Below are positions 43,663-53,176 of a stretch of 64,000 bases of DNA, in pieces (position 1 is the first letter of the stretch; every line of letters starts with the position of its first letter). The DNA comes from CBDAQA01 sp965198865. GTDB taxonomy: Bacteria > Planctomycetota > Phycisphaerae > Tepidisphaerales > Tepidisphaeraceae. The DNA lies in NCBI GenBank assembly GCA_965198865.1, contig CBDAQA010000033.1:1-64000 (forward strand). Reading direction: 5' to 3'. Below the pieces are notes generated by a model. It was given only the letters and a program-made list of their open reading frames with translations, searched no databases and was not told where the DNA came from. A program made the position numbers and the translations under genes.

Positions 43663-44328
43663 ATGGCAACCGTGGCAACGCCGGATGAGGTCGAGCGTCA
43701 CTTCAACCATGCCGTGATCCACTACAGCTGTGGTGACGTCCGACGACTCATGGCGGACCACTCCCTGCTCTGCGGCACCATCCTGGCGATCGTGGTCAAC
43801 GGGATAGATATGGTCGGTGGGATGATGAAGGGGTTCGATGCCGGTAGCCGGCTCCGCTCGGTCGCGTTCATGACGGCCTTCATGGGGCTGACGCCGGAGG
43901 TGGCGGAGCTGGTCTAGCGCGTCGTCCGGTGCGGCATCTCGCACGAGGGGATCCCCAAAGTGAAGACCGTGTTCTTCGTGTCGTACACCGTGGATCGCCC
44001 GGAGCTTTTGTATGCCGACGCCAGCGGCGTGGTGGTGGTCGACGTCACTCACCTGGCACGCCTGTACCTGGCGGGGGTCAAGGACATGGGGCGGAACTTG
44101 CACACCCACCTGCGGTACGTCCCGGTGGACGCGCAGTCCGACCGAAATGCGATCGCGGCGGCCCTGCCCCAGGTCCCGCTGGGGATCCCCGACCTCATCG
44201 CGCGAATCGCGCCCCACGAGGTGGGCCAGAGCGCGTTCAGCGGCTCCACCGACTTCGACGACTGGCTCGCCTCACAGCCCGACCTGCAAAACCTCATCGT
44301 TGCCGGCCGGGAAGCGCCATGGCCCTAA
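43663..44328 (+). pseudogene. Unknown gene interrupted by an in-frame TAG
   Basis: A single frame of 222 codons is broken by TAG at 43915-43917. The sequence reads on sensibly through it (PEVAELV, stop, RVVRCGISHEGIPKVK), with the same composition on both sides. A C-to-T change in CAG would explain it. The N-terminal half has HYSCGDVRRLMADHSLLCG; the C-terminal half has VVVDVTHLARLYLAGVKDM. A GTG restart at 43960 is possible. No family is recognised. Confidence 0.6.
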
Positions 44329-44571
44329 TCGACGACAGGTAAATATCCACCCGGCCGGTGCGAGGTGCGGCGGGGTCGCACCTGGCCCGTGCCATCCCTC
44401 AAAGGGCATTTTCCGGCACGATCCCCCAAGACTGGACGCGTGGCGTCCCAGACCGCCCCGCCGCCCCCAAGGGCCGTTCCCACCCCTGTCAACGCAATTA
44501 CGCCGGTGCTATCCCACCGGCAACAATTGCCGCCTGGCGTAGCACCGGATGGCCGGGCCTGTTGTAAGGAG
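44329..44571. other. Intergenic region before tRNA-Lys, no gene seen
   Basis: About 240 bases with no convincing coding frame between the interrupted gene and the tRNA. No strong hairpin with T-run was found. Confidence 0.35.
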
Positions 44572-44644
<73 letters not shown>

Positions 44645-44698
44645 GATCGGCGAGTCGAGGAAGAATACTCGGATCGACCCGCGTGTCAAGGTGAACCA

Positions 44699-46657
44699 TC
44701 AGGTGCCTGATGGGTTGGCGACCGGCTTGTAGCCGGTCCGATCGGTCACGGCGTCAGGGCTGAACCAGCCGATGCGGGCGGCGGCGGCCTGCTGTTGCTG
44801 GAGCCGATAGGCGGCGTAGAGGCGGGCCTCGGCGTAGTCGGCGGCGGTCCAACGGGCGTTCACGAATGTCAGCTGGGCGACGATCAGCCGCTTCTGCGCG
44901 GGCAGGGCAATCACCTTGACCGGATGCGGGTTCTTCACCGGGTCGAACGCGTCGAGCAGGCCGAAGGCCTGCGTCATGAAATCGTGGGCGGCGTCGTCGA
45001 GCGGGGGCTTAAGGCCGTCGACCGTCACGTCCTGCATGGACAACTGCTGACTGGCAATCGGATGCAGGCCGGCGGCGGCCGCGGCGGCGGCAAAGGGCAG
45101 GCCCCCGGCGGCGGGGGCGTTCGTCAGCTGGTCGGCCTGCGCCTTGGCGAGGCCGTACGCGGCTGCCGTGATGACGTCGGCCTTCACCGCGTCCTTCACC
45201 CAGTCGAGGTCCGTCGCGGGGTGGGCGGCCTTCACCGATGCAATGCGGACGAAGTCGATGGAGACCCCGTCGTCATCCGTGAACGCGGGGGACGGACGCA
45301 GCAGCTCGACCGAAGCGGTGGGCGTTTTGGCGTCGTTGGCTGCCAGGTAGGCGACCGCCCGGTCCAGCACGTAGCCGGGAAGCGAACTGTCGGTCGTGGT
45401 GGCCGACGTCAGCGTCGCCTGGGCCGTGCCCAGGTGCGGCAGCTTCTGCAATTGCTCGGTCGACAGGTCGTCCGTCTGCTCGGCCGTCAGGCGGACGTGG
45501 AACTGCGCGTCGACCTGATCGGTCAGCGACTGGAGATAGCCGGGATCGGCATAGGGCTTGCCGGCCGAGGTCGTCGGCGTGGCGGCGTTGGCGACCAGGG
45601 CCGCCTGATACGCGGCGAAGTCGCGGGCGATCGTCGACGACAGGAACTGCTGCACGCGGTCCTGCAGCGACTGCACCAGGGGGCTGCGGAGCGAGCGGAG
45701 CGCGTCGTCCCTCACCTTCTCGAACGGCGGTGCCACGGCCGGGCCGGGCGTGTCGGTCGCGCGGGTCGTGGGGGGGGAGACGGCGAACTGGTCGGGGTGG
45801 CCGTGGTACAGCTTGCGCGCCTCAACCTCCCAGTCGTAGTCGCTCTTGGTGGCCGTGACCGCCTTCTCGACCGCCTCGCGGGACACGCGCACGTACTGCA
45901 GCTTGGTCAGCATCGGCGCGCGGTACCCGAAGCCGAACGGGTTCGTCGCCGGGTCGGACCGGCCGGGCGGGGTGTCGGCGTACTTCTTGAACTGCTCGGC
46001 CAACTGCTGCCGCGTGGGGGCCGGCACCTGCTTGGTGAACGCCTCGGCCGGCACCGGGACGAGCGTCAGCTGGATCGTCTGGTCGCCGGTGCCCATCGCC
46101 CGGTCCACCGCGGGCCTGCTCGGCTTGAGGGCGGCGGTCATGCGCTCGTAGTAGCTGGCGACGGTCAGCACGTCCGTGATCCCCTCGCGGACCAGGGCGT
46201 AGGCGTCGCTGTCGGTGCTGGGGGCGTCGACGGCGGAGCCGTCGGGCGCGGTGCCGCCCAGCCGATCGTCCAGGTACTGCTGGGCGACGGCCGGGTTCGG
46301 CAGGATGCCGGCGTTCAACGCCTCGCGGCGGAGCAGCACGAACAGCTCGGGGCGGTGCAGCAGATTGGCCGCCACGTCTGGCCCCAGCTGGAAGTCGAGC
46401 AGCGACGCCGGCATGCCGCGCGACATGCGGGGGTCGTACTTCCTCACGTAGGTGTTGACGGCGATCAGCTCCCGCTGGGCGGCGCCCACCTCGGTCGCCA
46501 TGATCGCCTTGCCGCCGGCGCGGCCGACCTCACGGTCGGTCCGCTCTTGGCCTCCCGTCCCATTGCCGGTGCGGCCCGTGAAGACGAACGTGATCATCGA
46601 CACGACGGCGATGCCGGCGACGAACTTCTTCTGGTGGTTGCGGATCAGCTTGATCAT
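44699..46657 (-). CDS. Membrane-anchored SurA-N / PpiD-like protein without a PPIase domain
   Basis: 652 residues. The start IRNHQKKFVAGIAVVSMITF is the single N-terminal membrane anchor seen in PpiD-like proteins, followed by a SurA-N-like helical region (LRREALNAGILPNPAVAQQYL). No parvulin domain signature (for example GGDLGW) is visible, so it may be a chaperone-only protein. It is followed upstream on the same strand by a TPR gene at 46716-47771, which may be its partner. Confidence 0.7.
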   Translation of the reverse strand: MIKLIRNHQKKFVAGIAVVSMITFVFTGRTGNGTGGQERTDREVGRAGGKAIMATEVGAAQRELIAVNTYVRKYDPRMSRGMPASLLDFQLGPDVAANLLHRPELFVLLRREALNAGILPNPAVAQQYLDDRLGGTAPDGSAVDAPSTDSDAYALVREGITDVLTVASYYERMTAALKPSRPAVDRAMGTGDQTIQLTLVPVPAEAFTKQVPAPTRQQLAEQFKKYADTPPGRSDPATNPFGFGYRAPMLTKLQYVRVSREAVEKAVTATKSDYDWEVEARKLYHGHPDQFAVSPPTTRATDTPGPAVAPPFEKVRDDALRSLRSPLVQSLQDRVQQFLSSTIARDFAAYQAALVANAATPTTSAGKPYADPGYLQSLTDQVDAQFHVRLTAEQTDDLSTEQLQKLPHLGTAQATLTSATTTDSSLPGYVLDRAVAYLAANDAKTPTASVELLRPSPAFTDDDGVSIDFVRIASVKAAHPATDLDWVKDAVKADVITAAAYGLAKAQADQLTNAPAAGGLPFAAAAAAAGLHPIASQQLSMQDVTVDGLKPPLDDAAHDFMTQAFGLLDAFDPVKNPHPVKVIALPAQKRLIVAQLTFVNARWTAADYAEARLYAAYRLQQQQAAAARIGWFSPDAVTDRTGYKPVANPSGT

Positions 46658-46715
46658 GGGCGAATTGGTCCGGCGGCCATGGGGGAGAAAACGGTGATAG
46701 TGGTCGCTGCTGCGA

Positions 46716-47771
46716 TCACTTCTTCAATCGATCCAGTGCGGTGCGACCCTGTGCGGCGGCGGCCGTCCGGGCATAGGCCGGGTCGGTGGACAGCTGCTGG
46801 TACAGCGTCTTGGCTGCGGCGCTGTCGCCCAGCTTCTCCGCGATCTGGCCGGCCCGCAACAGCGACTCGGCCACGTGGGGCTTGTCGGGCAGGTCGCCGC
46901 CGAACGTGACGACCCGCAGGTAGGCGATCGCCACGTCCTTCAGCCCGTCGCCACCGGCGACCGCCAGTCCGTCCCGCGCCTGGGCCAGCGTGAACAGCGC
47001 ATCCACCTGCTGCCCCGGATCGGTGAACAGCGCCCGGCTCTGCTGGATCGTCGACTCGGCCTGGGCGTACTGCCTGGCGTCGATCGCCGCCTCGGCCGAG
47101 TAGAGCTTCAGCATCGCCTGGTTCTCGGCGCTGGCTCCCCCCGCCGCCACCAGCAGCTGCAGCGTCTGCGCGACGCCGGTCTTGTCCCCCTTGGCCCGGG
47201 CGATCTCCAGTTGGACGCCGAGCAGCGCCGACTTCTGCGCCGACCCCGATGCCGCCGCCAGCCCTTTGGAGACGGCCGCGGCGGCGTCGTCCAGCCGCGG
47301 GTCATTGGGCTGCGGCGCGGCCGGCCGGGCGGTCGCCGCCGTCGCCGGGTCGGGACCGATCAGGGCGGCGTAGGCGGTCACCTCGGCGTCGTAGCGGTGC
47401 TGGAGCCGGGCGACCAGGGCCAGCCGTTGGCCCGCCCGCACCTTCAGCCACGCCGGTGCGCCGGCCGAACCCAGGGCCGAGGTGTACCCGTCGAGCGCCG
47501 CCTGGAAGTTGCGATTGGCGAACGCGTCCTCAGCAGCGTTGAAGGTGGGCTGCCCGTCGGCGGTGACCTTCTGGACGTCGGTCAGTGCCGCCGTCCGCGA
47601 CCCCCCCGCCGGCGTCGTGTAGGTCAGCGTCCCGTTGACAATGCTGACCACCTTGACGTCCGGCTGCGGGATCGGGTTCGAGCCCGGCGCCCCCTTCAGG
47701 ATCGTGTCGGCCCGAACGGCCGGCGAGACGGCGAGCGTCAGTCCGGCCAACATTGCCCACGATCGGATCAT
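46716..47771 (-). CDS. Exported tetratricopeptide-repeat protein
   Basis: 351 residues with a signal peptide (WAMLAGLTLAVSPAVRA). After a short beta region (VVSIVNGTLTYTTPAGG) comes a series of helical repeats, for example AAEDAFANRNFQAALDGYTS and AAKTLYQQLSTDPAYA, which fit TPR units. It is likely exported and cotranscribed with the downstream SurA-N-like gene (58-base gap). Confidence 0.7.
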   Translation of the reverse strand: MIRSWAMLAGLTLAVSPAVRADTILKGAPGSNPIPQPDVKVVSIVNGTLTYTTPAGGSRTAALTDVQKVTADGQPTFNAAEDAFANRNFQAALDGYTSALGSAGAPAWLKVRAGQRLALVARLQHRYDAEVTAYAALIGPDPATAATARPAAPQPNDPRLDDAAAAVSKGLAAASGSAQKSALLGVQLEIARAKGDKTGVAQTLQLLVAAGGASAENQAMLKLYSAEAAIDARQYAQAESTIQQSRALFTDPGQQVDALFTLAQARDGLAVAGGDGLKDVAIAYLRVVTFGGDLPDKPHVAESLLRAGQIAEKLGDSAAAKTLYQQLSTDPAYARTAAAAQGRTALDRLKK

Positions 47772-48471
47772 CTGAATCGCCTCCCATCATGAAATCGGCC
47801 AACTGTCCGACCACAGCGCCGTCCACGTCAGTCGACCACCACCGACTGTACCGCGAACGGATGCCGGCCCCAAGCCACGTTGAACATGGGTACGCGGCAC
47901 CCAGCCACCCGCCGGTGGACGACCGCGGTGCAGCGACACCGCCAACAGACAACGCCCGATGAACGATGTTACACATTGTGACGAAACGTTACAGGTCAAC
48001 GCCCAGTCATGATCGCCCGTTAACCTTGGATGGATAGAGAGTTGTATATGTCGAGTGGGCGCTCATTGCGCGTTACTGTGGCACAGCAATTAACGACAAA
48101 ACCGACCGAACTCGCATGTGCCCGCCATTGGAGGAATGGTCCGTCCGCCCCGACCCGAGCCTCGGCGGCACCAACGCCTACCCGTGCCGCCGCGACTGCT
48201 GCCAAAGTTACCGGGAGGGTCAGCGATGCACCAATCTGGCTCGCTCTATAGCGCTGAATCAACGACGAAGCTAAACCACGCTCTGAGTTAGGCACCGGAA
48301 CAAAATTTTCCTAGAGTGGCAGGAATTAACACTTTAATCCGAGGTGGTTCGTGCCAGTCGTGGCCTCGTCGGCCGCGGACTGCGTCACGCCCACGCGTGA
48401 GAACAGGCGAGTGAGAGGGTGAACCGATCGTTTGCGACGAAGCAAGCCACCGGCCATCCAGGTCTGTCGCA
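47772..48471. other. 700-base non-coding region between the TPR gene and tRNA-Leu
   Basis: Frames here are short and unlike the rest of the genome. The TPR gene promoter and leader should be near 47772-47900 on the minus strand, and GGGAGG lies before its start. AT-rich patches occur near 47960-48010 and 48290-48340. No RNA gene was recognised. Confidence 0.35.
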
Positions 48472-48553
48472 TGCAGGAGAGGGGGGTCGAACCCCTACAC
48501 CTTGCGGTACAGGATCCTAAGTCCTGCGCGTCTGCCAATTCCGCCACTCCTGC
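48472..48553 (-). tRNA. tRNA-Leu (anticodon UAG)
   Basis: An 82-base class II tRNA on the minus strand: acceptor GCAGGAG with CTCCTGC plus discriminator A, the D-arm contains GGCGGAATTGGCAGAC, the anticodon arm is CAGGA-CTTAGGA-TCCTG (anticodon TAG), and a variable arm (TACCGCAAGGTG) and T-arm GGTTCGACCCC follow. No CCA is encoded. Confidence 0.95.
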
Positions 48554-48689
48554 GTCGGCGGCGTTGATTAAAAGGCGTCCGCCGCGCGGTGTCAACGTTC
48601 GCCCGCGACCGCGTCCGCACCGATTCCTGATGTCGGGGCGGGCGGAAGTCGTTTTGACACCGCCCCCGCCGTTCCTAGACTTTCGCCCG

Positions 48690-49583
48690 ATGCAGATGAG
48701 CGATGCCATCCAGCGGGCCGCGGGCAAGGCCGAGGCGTTGATCGAGGCACTGGGGTACGTCCAGCGGTTCCACAACAAGGTGGTCGTCGTCAAGGTCGGC
48801 GGCTCCATCATGGACAACGACGAGGCGCTCACGCACCTCTTGACCGACATCGTGTTCATGAACTACGTCGGCATGCAGCCGGTGCTGGTCCACGGCGGCG
48901 GGAAGGCGATCAACGACGCGATGGCCAAGGCCGGGCTGACGCCGCAGATGGTGCAGGGCCGGCGGTACACCGACGAGCGGACGCTGGCGATCGCCGAGCA
49001 CGTGCTGTGCAACCAGATCAACCGGTTCATCGTGAACTTCATCCAGGCGCAGGGGTGCGAGGCGATGGGGCTGCACAGCCTGACGGCGAACGTGCTGCTG
49101 GCCGAGAAGACGTTCCTGGCCGGGCCCGAGGGTCGGCGGATCGACCTGGGGTTCGTCGGCGAGGTCCGCAGCGTGAACGCCCGGCTGCTGCAACTGCTCG
49201 TGCAGGCCGACTCGATCCCTTGCATTGCGACAATCGCACGAGATGCCACTGGCCAGCGGCTGAACGTGAACGCCGACACCGCCGCCGGCGCGGTGGCCGC
49301 CGCGATGAAGGCGGACAAGTTCGTGGTGGTCAGCGACACGCACGGCATCCGGTCCGACCCGAACGACCCCGAGAGCCTGGTCAGCAACCTCACGGTGGCC
49401 CAGATCGACGCAATGGTCGCCAGCGGTGCGATCGGCAGCGGCATGTTGCCGAAGGTGGAGGCGTGCGTCCACGCCATCAAGGGGGGCGTGGCCAAGACCC
49501 ACATCATCGACGGGCGGATCCCGCACGCGCTGCTGCTGGAGATCTACACCGAGGCGGGGATCGGGACTCAGATCGTGCTGTGA
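48690..49583 (+). CDS. argB: N-acetylglutamate kinase
   Basis: 297 residues. It phosphorylates N-acetylglutamate in arginine synthesis. The glycine-rich nucleotide loops KVGGSIM and LVHGGGKAIND, the substrate segment GRRYTDERTL, the NVNADTAAGA motif and the C-terminal HIIDGRIPHALLLEI are diagnostic. The Met at 48690 is the earliest likely start, with ATG 48696 as an alternative. Its last 16 bases overlap the convergent winged-helix gene. No other arg genes are nearby. Confidence 0.93.
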   Translation: MQMSDAIQRAAGKAEALIEALGYVQRFHNKVVVVKVGGSIMDNDEALTHLLTDIVFMNYVGMQPVLVHGGGKAINDAMAKAGLTPQMVQGRRYTDERTLAIAEHVLCNQINRFIVNFIQAQGCEAMGLHSLTANVLLAEKTFLAGPEGRRIDLGFVGEVRSVNARLLQLLVQADSIPCIATIARDATGQRLNVNADTAAGAVAAAMKADKFVVVSDTHGIRSDPNDPESLVSNLTVAQIDAMVASGAIGSGMLPKVEACVHAIKGGVAKTHIIDGRIPHALLLEIYTEAGIGTQIVL

Positions 49584-50335
49584 GCGGCCATGCCGATTTC
49601 GGCTCCAGTTGCAAGTTCACGTGCAAAACGGTTCCCATCAGCGGTTAATACTATTTTTTGGCGAGACTCGTCGCCTTCAATGAGCTCTAAGCTCTTGAGC
49701 CAGTTCAGGCGGAACGTCACCTGGTTACGAGTCTTCCAACCAACGCCCAAAACTCGTGCCAGTTCAGCGGCAATTTCCCTGGGTCGCCTCGGTGACACAG
49801 AGACGAAGGCAATGATCTCGCGATACCCGAGAAGAATGTCTGACTTCATCTGGGCAACTTGATGCCGGGCAGCCGAAAGGTCGCGAGTTGCGGTGCTGAG
49901 CAGTCGGCGTCCGCTATTTGTGAGTGTGATCCGACCTCCGGGAACCTGATACAAACCTAGGTTTCTTGGGTGTGCGATATAACCATCCAACGCGTCCGGA
50001 CCGGTGATATCGTATTTGGCGAGATACCACGCCCGCGTCGCCGGGACAGATGACCCATCCTCACCCACGTGTTCGAGAACCCGTAGAAGCGTGTTGAAGT
50101 ACGCATGCTCCCCCCCAGGGAGGGGATAATCTGACGCCCGACGTCGACTCCGGAAAACGGCCTGGGCAACATCTTCCGGATCGTTGTGTTCGATCAGGTC
50201 TATCGCCGAAATCTCGGTCAGCCGATACACGTATTCCTGAATCAACGGATGGACACGCTCCGGCGACAGACTCGGCTTGAGGTGCAGGATCGCCTCAACA
50301 CGCTGCCAAAAGGGGGTATTAAGGTTCACGTCCAT
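49568..50335 (-). CDS. Two-domain winged-helix-like protein, possible partner of the DUF3990 protein
   Basis: 255 residues, lower GC than flanking genes. Two winged-helix-like regions are visible: one ending LYQVPGGRITLTNSGRRLL, the other RPREIAAELARVLGVGWKTR, ending LELIEGDESRQKIVLTADG. The N-terminus is helical. It starts ten bases after the stop of the upstream DUF3990-type gene and shares its unusual composition, so the pair probably travels together. An antitoxin or autoregulatory role is inferred only. No exact family is recognised. Confidence 0.7.
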   Translation of the reverse strand: MDVNLNTPFWQRVEAILHLKPSLSPERVHPLIQEYVYRLTEISAIDLIEHNDPEDVAQAVFRSRRRASDYPLPGGEHAYFNTLLRVLEHVGEDGSSVPATRAWYLAKYDITGPDALDGYIAHPRNLGLYQVPGGRITLTNSGRRLLSTATRDLSAARHQVAQMKSDILLGYREIIAFVSVSPRRPREIAAELARVLGVGWKTRNQVTFRLNWLKSLELIEGDESRQKIVLTADGNRFARELATGAEIGMAAHSTI

Positions 50336-50344
50336 AGCTCGATT

Positions 50345-50935
50345 CTACCCTGAGAGACGGGCGAGCGGCACTCGTTCCGCCACAAACGCCGAAGAGTTCA
50401 TCACACGGTTCAACATCGATACGCCGACCTGAGTGTGGAAACTGATCTGGTCGGCTCCAGGATGGATTCTGCGATTGTCCCAGTTTGCCGCCAGGGGTCC
50501 TCTCACCCAATCGTACCATGGGTGCGGTGATCCGGGATCATGCGCCAACAGGTGCGACTGACGGAGCGATCGGAAGCGAACGACGAACTCCCAGTACGAC
50601 TCATCGGCAGATCGAAATTCGAGCGAACGCCAGGTCGCCATCTCCGACGTTGAAACGTCAAATCTGAGCGAGACAGGATGCTCAGCCATCTGGTTAGCCC
50701 TTGACAACGAGCCGAAACGCTGCCTTGCCCACCCTGCAGCTTGTCGCGGGTAAGTTGTGAGATAAAAACCGCGTCCGAAATCGGTATTTGTTCGGCTAAA
50801 CCTGAGGGCGATCCCGTACTTGTACATTTTCCCTAGACTTATCGACGTACACCCGTGATAGAGGCGCATCAAGCCAGGGGACTCAAGACCAGAGCTTTCA
50901 GGACCTGAGGCTGTGCCACCCCCATGCGACGTCAT
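50345..50935 (-). CDS. DUF3990 ADP-ribosyltransferase-like protein (candidate toxin)
   Basis: 196 residues. The sequence MRLYHGCTSISLGKMYKYGI and the later TDFGRGFYLTTYPRQAAGWA match DUF3990, an ADP-ribosyltransferase-fold family. Known members pair with DUF3791 proteins as toxin and antitoxin, but the neighbour here is a winged-helix protein instead. The ATG at 50935 overlaps the rny stop (ATGA), giving translational coupling to rny; ATG 50869 is an alternative. Low GC suggests acquisition. Confidence 0.75.
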   Translation of the reverse strand: MTSHGGGTASGPESSGLESPGLMRLYHGCTSISLGKMYKYGIALRFSRTNTDFGRGFYLTTYPRQAAGWARQRFGSLSRANQMAEHPVSLRFDVSTSEMATWRSLEFRSADESYWEFVVRFRSLRQSHLLAHDPGSPHPWYDWVRGPLAANWDNRRIHPGADQISFHTQVGVSMLNRVMNSSAFVAERVPLARLSG

Positions 50936-52485
50936 CGCGCGTACTCCACGCTGCGCACCTCGCGGATCAGGGTGATCTTGATCTCGCCGGGGTACTGCAG
51001 GTCGGCCTCGACCTTCTTGGCGATGTCGCGGGCGATCTTGGCGCTGATCCGGTCGTCCACCAATTTTGCGTCCACGATCACGCGGATCTCCCGGCCGGCC
51101 TGGATGGCGTAGGCCTGGCGGACGCCCTCGAAGCTGAGGGCGACGTCCTCCAGGTCGTGCAGCCGCTTGATGTACCGCTCCATGCTCTCGCGGCGGGCGC
51201 CGGGCCGGCTGGCGCTGATGGCGTCGGCGGCGGTGACGATCGGCGTGTAGGGCGTGGTGGCGGGGACGTCGCCGTGGTGGGCGAGGGCGGCGTTGAGGAT
51301 CGCCTCGGACTCGCCGAACTTCCGCAGGAACTCCATGCCGATCTGCGGGTGGCCGCCCTCCACCTCGTGGTCCATGGCCTTGCCGATGTCGTGCAGGAAC
51401 CCGGCGCGACGGGCGATCGTCGGGTCCAAGCCCAGCTCGCCGGCGATGGCCTGGGACAGGTAGGCGACCTCGAGGCTGTGCTTGAGCACGTTCTGGCCGT
51501 AGCTGGTGCGGTAGTTGAGCCGGCCGAGCATCGGCAGGATCGCCTTGGGCAGGTTCGGCAGGTTGGCCTCGATGGCCGCCTCCTTGCCGATGCGGATCAG
51601 CGTCTCGTCCATCTCCTTCGTCGTGATCGCAACCACCTCCTCGATCCGGGCGGGGTGGATCCGGCCGTCCTGCACCAGCTTCTCCAGGCTGATGCGGGCC
51701 ACCTCGCGGCGGACGGGGTCGAAGCAGCTGACGATCACCAGGCCCGGCGTGTCGTCGATGATCACGTCGACGCCGGTCGCCTTCTCGAAGCTCTTGATGT
51801 TCCGCCCCTCGCGGCCGATCACGCGGCCCTTGAGCGCGTCGTCCGGGATGGCCACGCTGCTGGTCGTGTGCTCGCTGGTCTGCTCCGAGGCGTACTTCTG
51901 GATCGCCCCGATGATGATCTGCCGGCTCTTGTCGCGGGCCTCCTCGGTGGCCAGTTCGACCGATCGCCGAATGATCTCGCCGACCTCCTGTTTGCACTCG
52001 TCCTCGACGCGGAGCAGCAGCAGTTCCCTCGCCTGCTCCGGGGTGATGTTGGCCATCTTCAGCAGCCGCTCGCGCTGCTCGGCCAGCACGGCCGTCAGCT
52101 GCTGCTCCTGCGTGGCCACCCTCTTCTCGCGGGCGGTTACCTGCCGGTCCATCTCGTCCAGCCGTTGCTGTTTCACGGTCAGCGTGTCCAGCTTTCGGTC
52201 GACCGTCTCCTCCTGTTTGGAAACGCGGGCGGCCTCATCGGCGACCTTGCGACGGGTCACGTCCAGGTCCCGGTCGAACGTCTGGCGAACCTTGAGCTGC
52301 TCGGCCTGGGCCTGGAGCACGATTTCCTTGGCGTGGGTCTCGGCCTCGCGGCGGGTCGCCTCGCGGCCGGCCTCGGCCTCGGTGTGGGCGCGGGCGATCA
52401 GCTTCTGCCCGCTGATGGCCGACAACGCGTGGTAGGCGGCCGCCCCCAGGATGGCAGCGACGATTGAGATCAGGATGTAGAGCAT
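50932..52485 (-). CDS. rny: Ribonuclease Y
   Basis: 517 residues: N-terminal membrane anchor (YILISIVAAILGAAAYHAL), long coiled coil (about residues 30-160), KH domain with GREGRNIKSFEKATGVD, and HD domain with AGFLHDIGKAMDHEVEGG. It is the membrane-bound endoribonuclease that starts mRNA decay in many bacteria. The lower-GC DUF3990 gene begins inside its stop codon. Confidence 0.93.
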   Translation of the reverse strand: MLYILISIVAAILGAAAYHALSAISGQKLIARAHTEAEAGREATRREAETHAKEIVLQAQAEQLKVRQTFDRDLDVTRRKVADEAARVSKQEETVDRKLDTLTVKQQRLDEMDRQVTAREKRVATQEQQLTAVLAEQRERLLKMANITPEQARELLLLRVEDECKQEVGEIIRRSVELATEEARDKSRQIIIGAIQKYASEQTSEHTTSSVAIPDDALKGRVIGREGRNIKSFEKATGVDVIIDDTPGLVIVSCFDPVRREVARISLEKLVQDGRIHPARIEEVVAITTKEMDETLIRIGKEAAIEANLPNLPKAILPMLGRLNYRTSYGQNVLKHSLEVAYLSQAIAGELGLDPTIARRAGFLHDIGKAMDHEVEGGHPQIGMEFLRKFGESEAILNAALAHHGDVPATTPYTPIVTAADAISASRPGARRESMERYIKRLHDLEDVALSFEGVRQAYAIQAGREIRVIVDAKLVDDRISAKIARDIAKKVEADLQYPGEIKITLIREVRSVEYAR

Positions 52486-52609
52486 TACCGCACAGCCTCC
52501 TCACGCGGCCGGGTCGCCCGGAAGGGACGAGGCCGATCGCGTGACACAAATAGGCGTCGTCCCGACGGTCCACCCGGTTTCGGGCGGAACCCAGGCGGGA
52601 CCGACGTCA

Positions 52610-52912
52610 TCAGCGGAAAGCAGCGGCAGGGTCGGACGGGGGAATGGAGGTGGGCGGGCCACGAACGGGCGCGGCGATGCAAACCGCCCGGCGAACCGGG
52701 CGACGCGCATCGACGACGGCCACGATCAGTTCGTAACAATCGGCAGGCAGGGCCCACCGGCGGGCATCGCCCCGGACCGATGGGTTGCGCGCGATCAGCC
52801 GGAACAGGGGTGCCCAAGCGACCGCCACCAGCCCAGCGGCCAGCAGCAGCACGGCCACCGAGATTCGGTGGTCCGCCAGGGTGTTCACGACTCCGAGGAA
52901 TGCCACGTTCAC
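52610..52912 (-). CDS. Small membrane protein, unknown (start uncertain)
   Basis: 100 residues from a GTG at 52912. A single hydrophobic helix (HRISVAVLLLAAGLVAVAW) is followed by an Arg-rich segment (RNPSVRGDARRWALP). Composition fits a real gene but no family is recognised and there is no good ribosome-binding site. It lies between rny and a methyltransferase gene on the same strand. Confidence 0.4.
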   Translation of the reverse strand: MNVAFLGVVNTLADHRISVAVLLLAAGLVAVAWAPLFRLIARNPSVRGDARRWALPADCYELIVAVVDARRPVRRAVCIAAPVRGPPTSIPPSDPAAAFR

Positions 52913-53176
52913 AGTTCCGCCCCGTCGGGGTCGTCGGCTTTCGACCGGCGTCCGAAACGGGCTAAGCGTCCGACTCTGCTCGGCTGGGAGTCATCCGCTA
53001 CAACTCCCAGCCACGGGCCGACTTGGCGGCGAGCAAAGTCGCGCGACACCGTCTGCCCGAGTTGATTCACTCTCAGCTGGAAGCTTACGCCCGAAGGGGC
53101 GGATTGACAAGGCGGCGTGAGGGCAAGCTGCCTCAGTCGTGGTCCGGGCGCAAGAGGAGCGTGGTTCGGAACGGAA
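52913..53176. other. Intergenic region, no gene seen
   Basis: 264 bases between the small membrane gene and the methyltransferase gene. Contains a short repeat of GACTCTGCTCGGCTGGGAGT type sequence around 52970-53000 and a G-rich stretch near 53090-53115. No coding frame or RNA structure was recognised. Confidence 0.3.

Noticed and set aside
44795..46909. A 704-codon plus-strand frame opposite the SurA-N-like gene
   Set aside because: Same reason: antisense shadow with low-complexity Gly/Arg/Val composition and no domain.
48020..48295. 91-residue minus-strand frame in the 47.8-48.4 kb gap
   Set aside because: No start signal, unusual composition, no domain and no conservation clue; more likely non-coding.
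51157..52467. A 436-codon plus-strand frame opposite rny
   Set aside because: Antisense to a clear RNase Y; composition is a mirror of the coiled-coil region.
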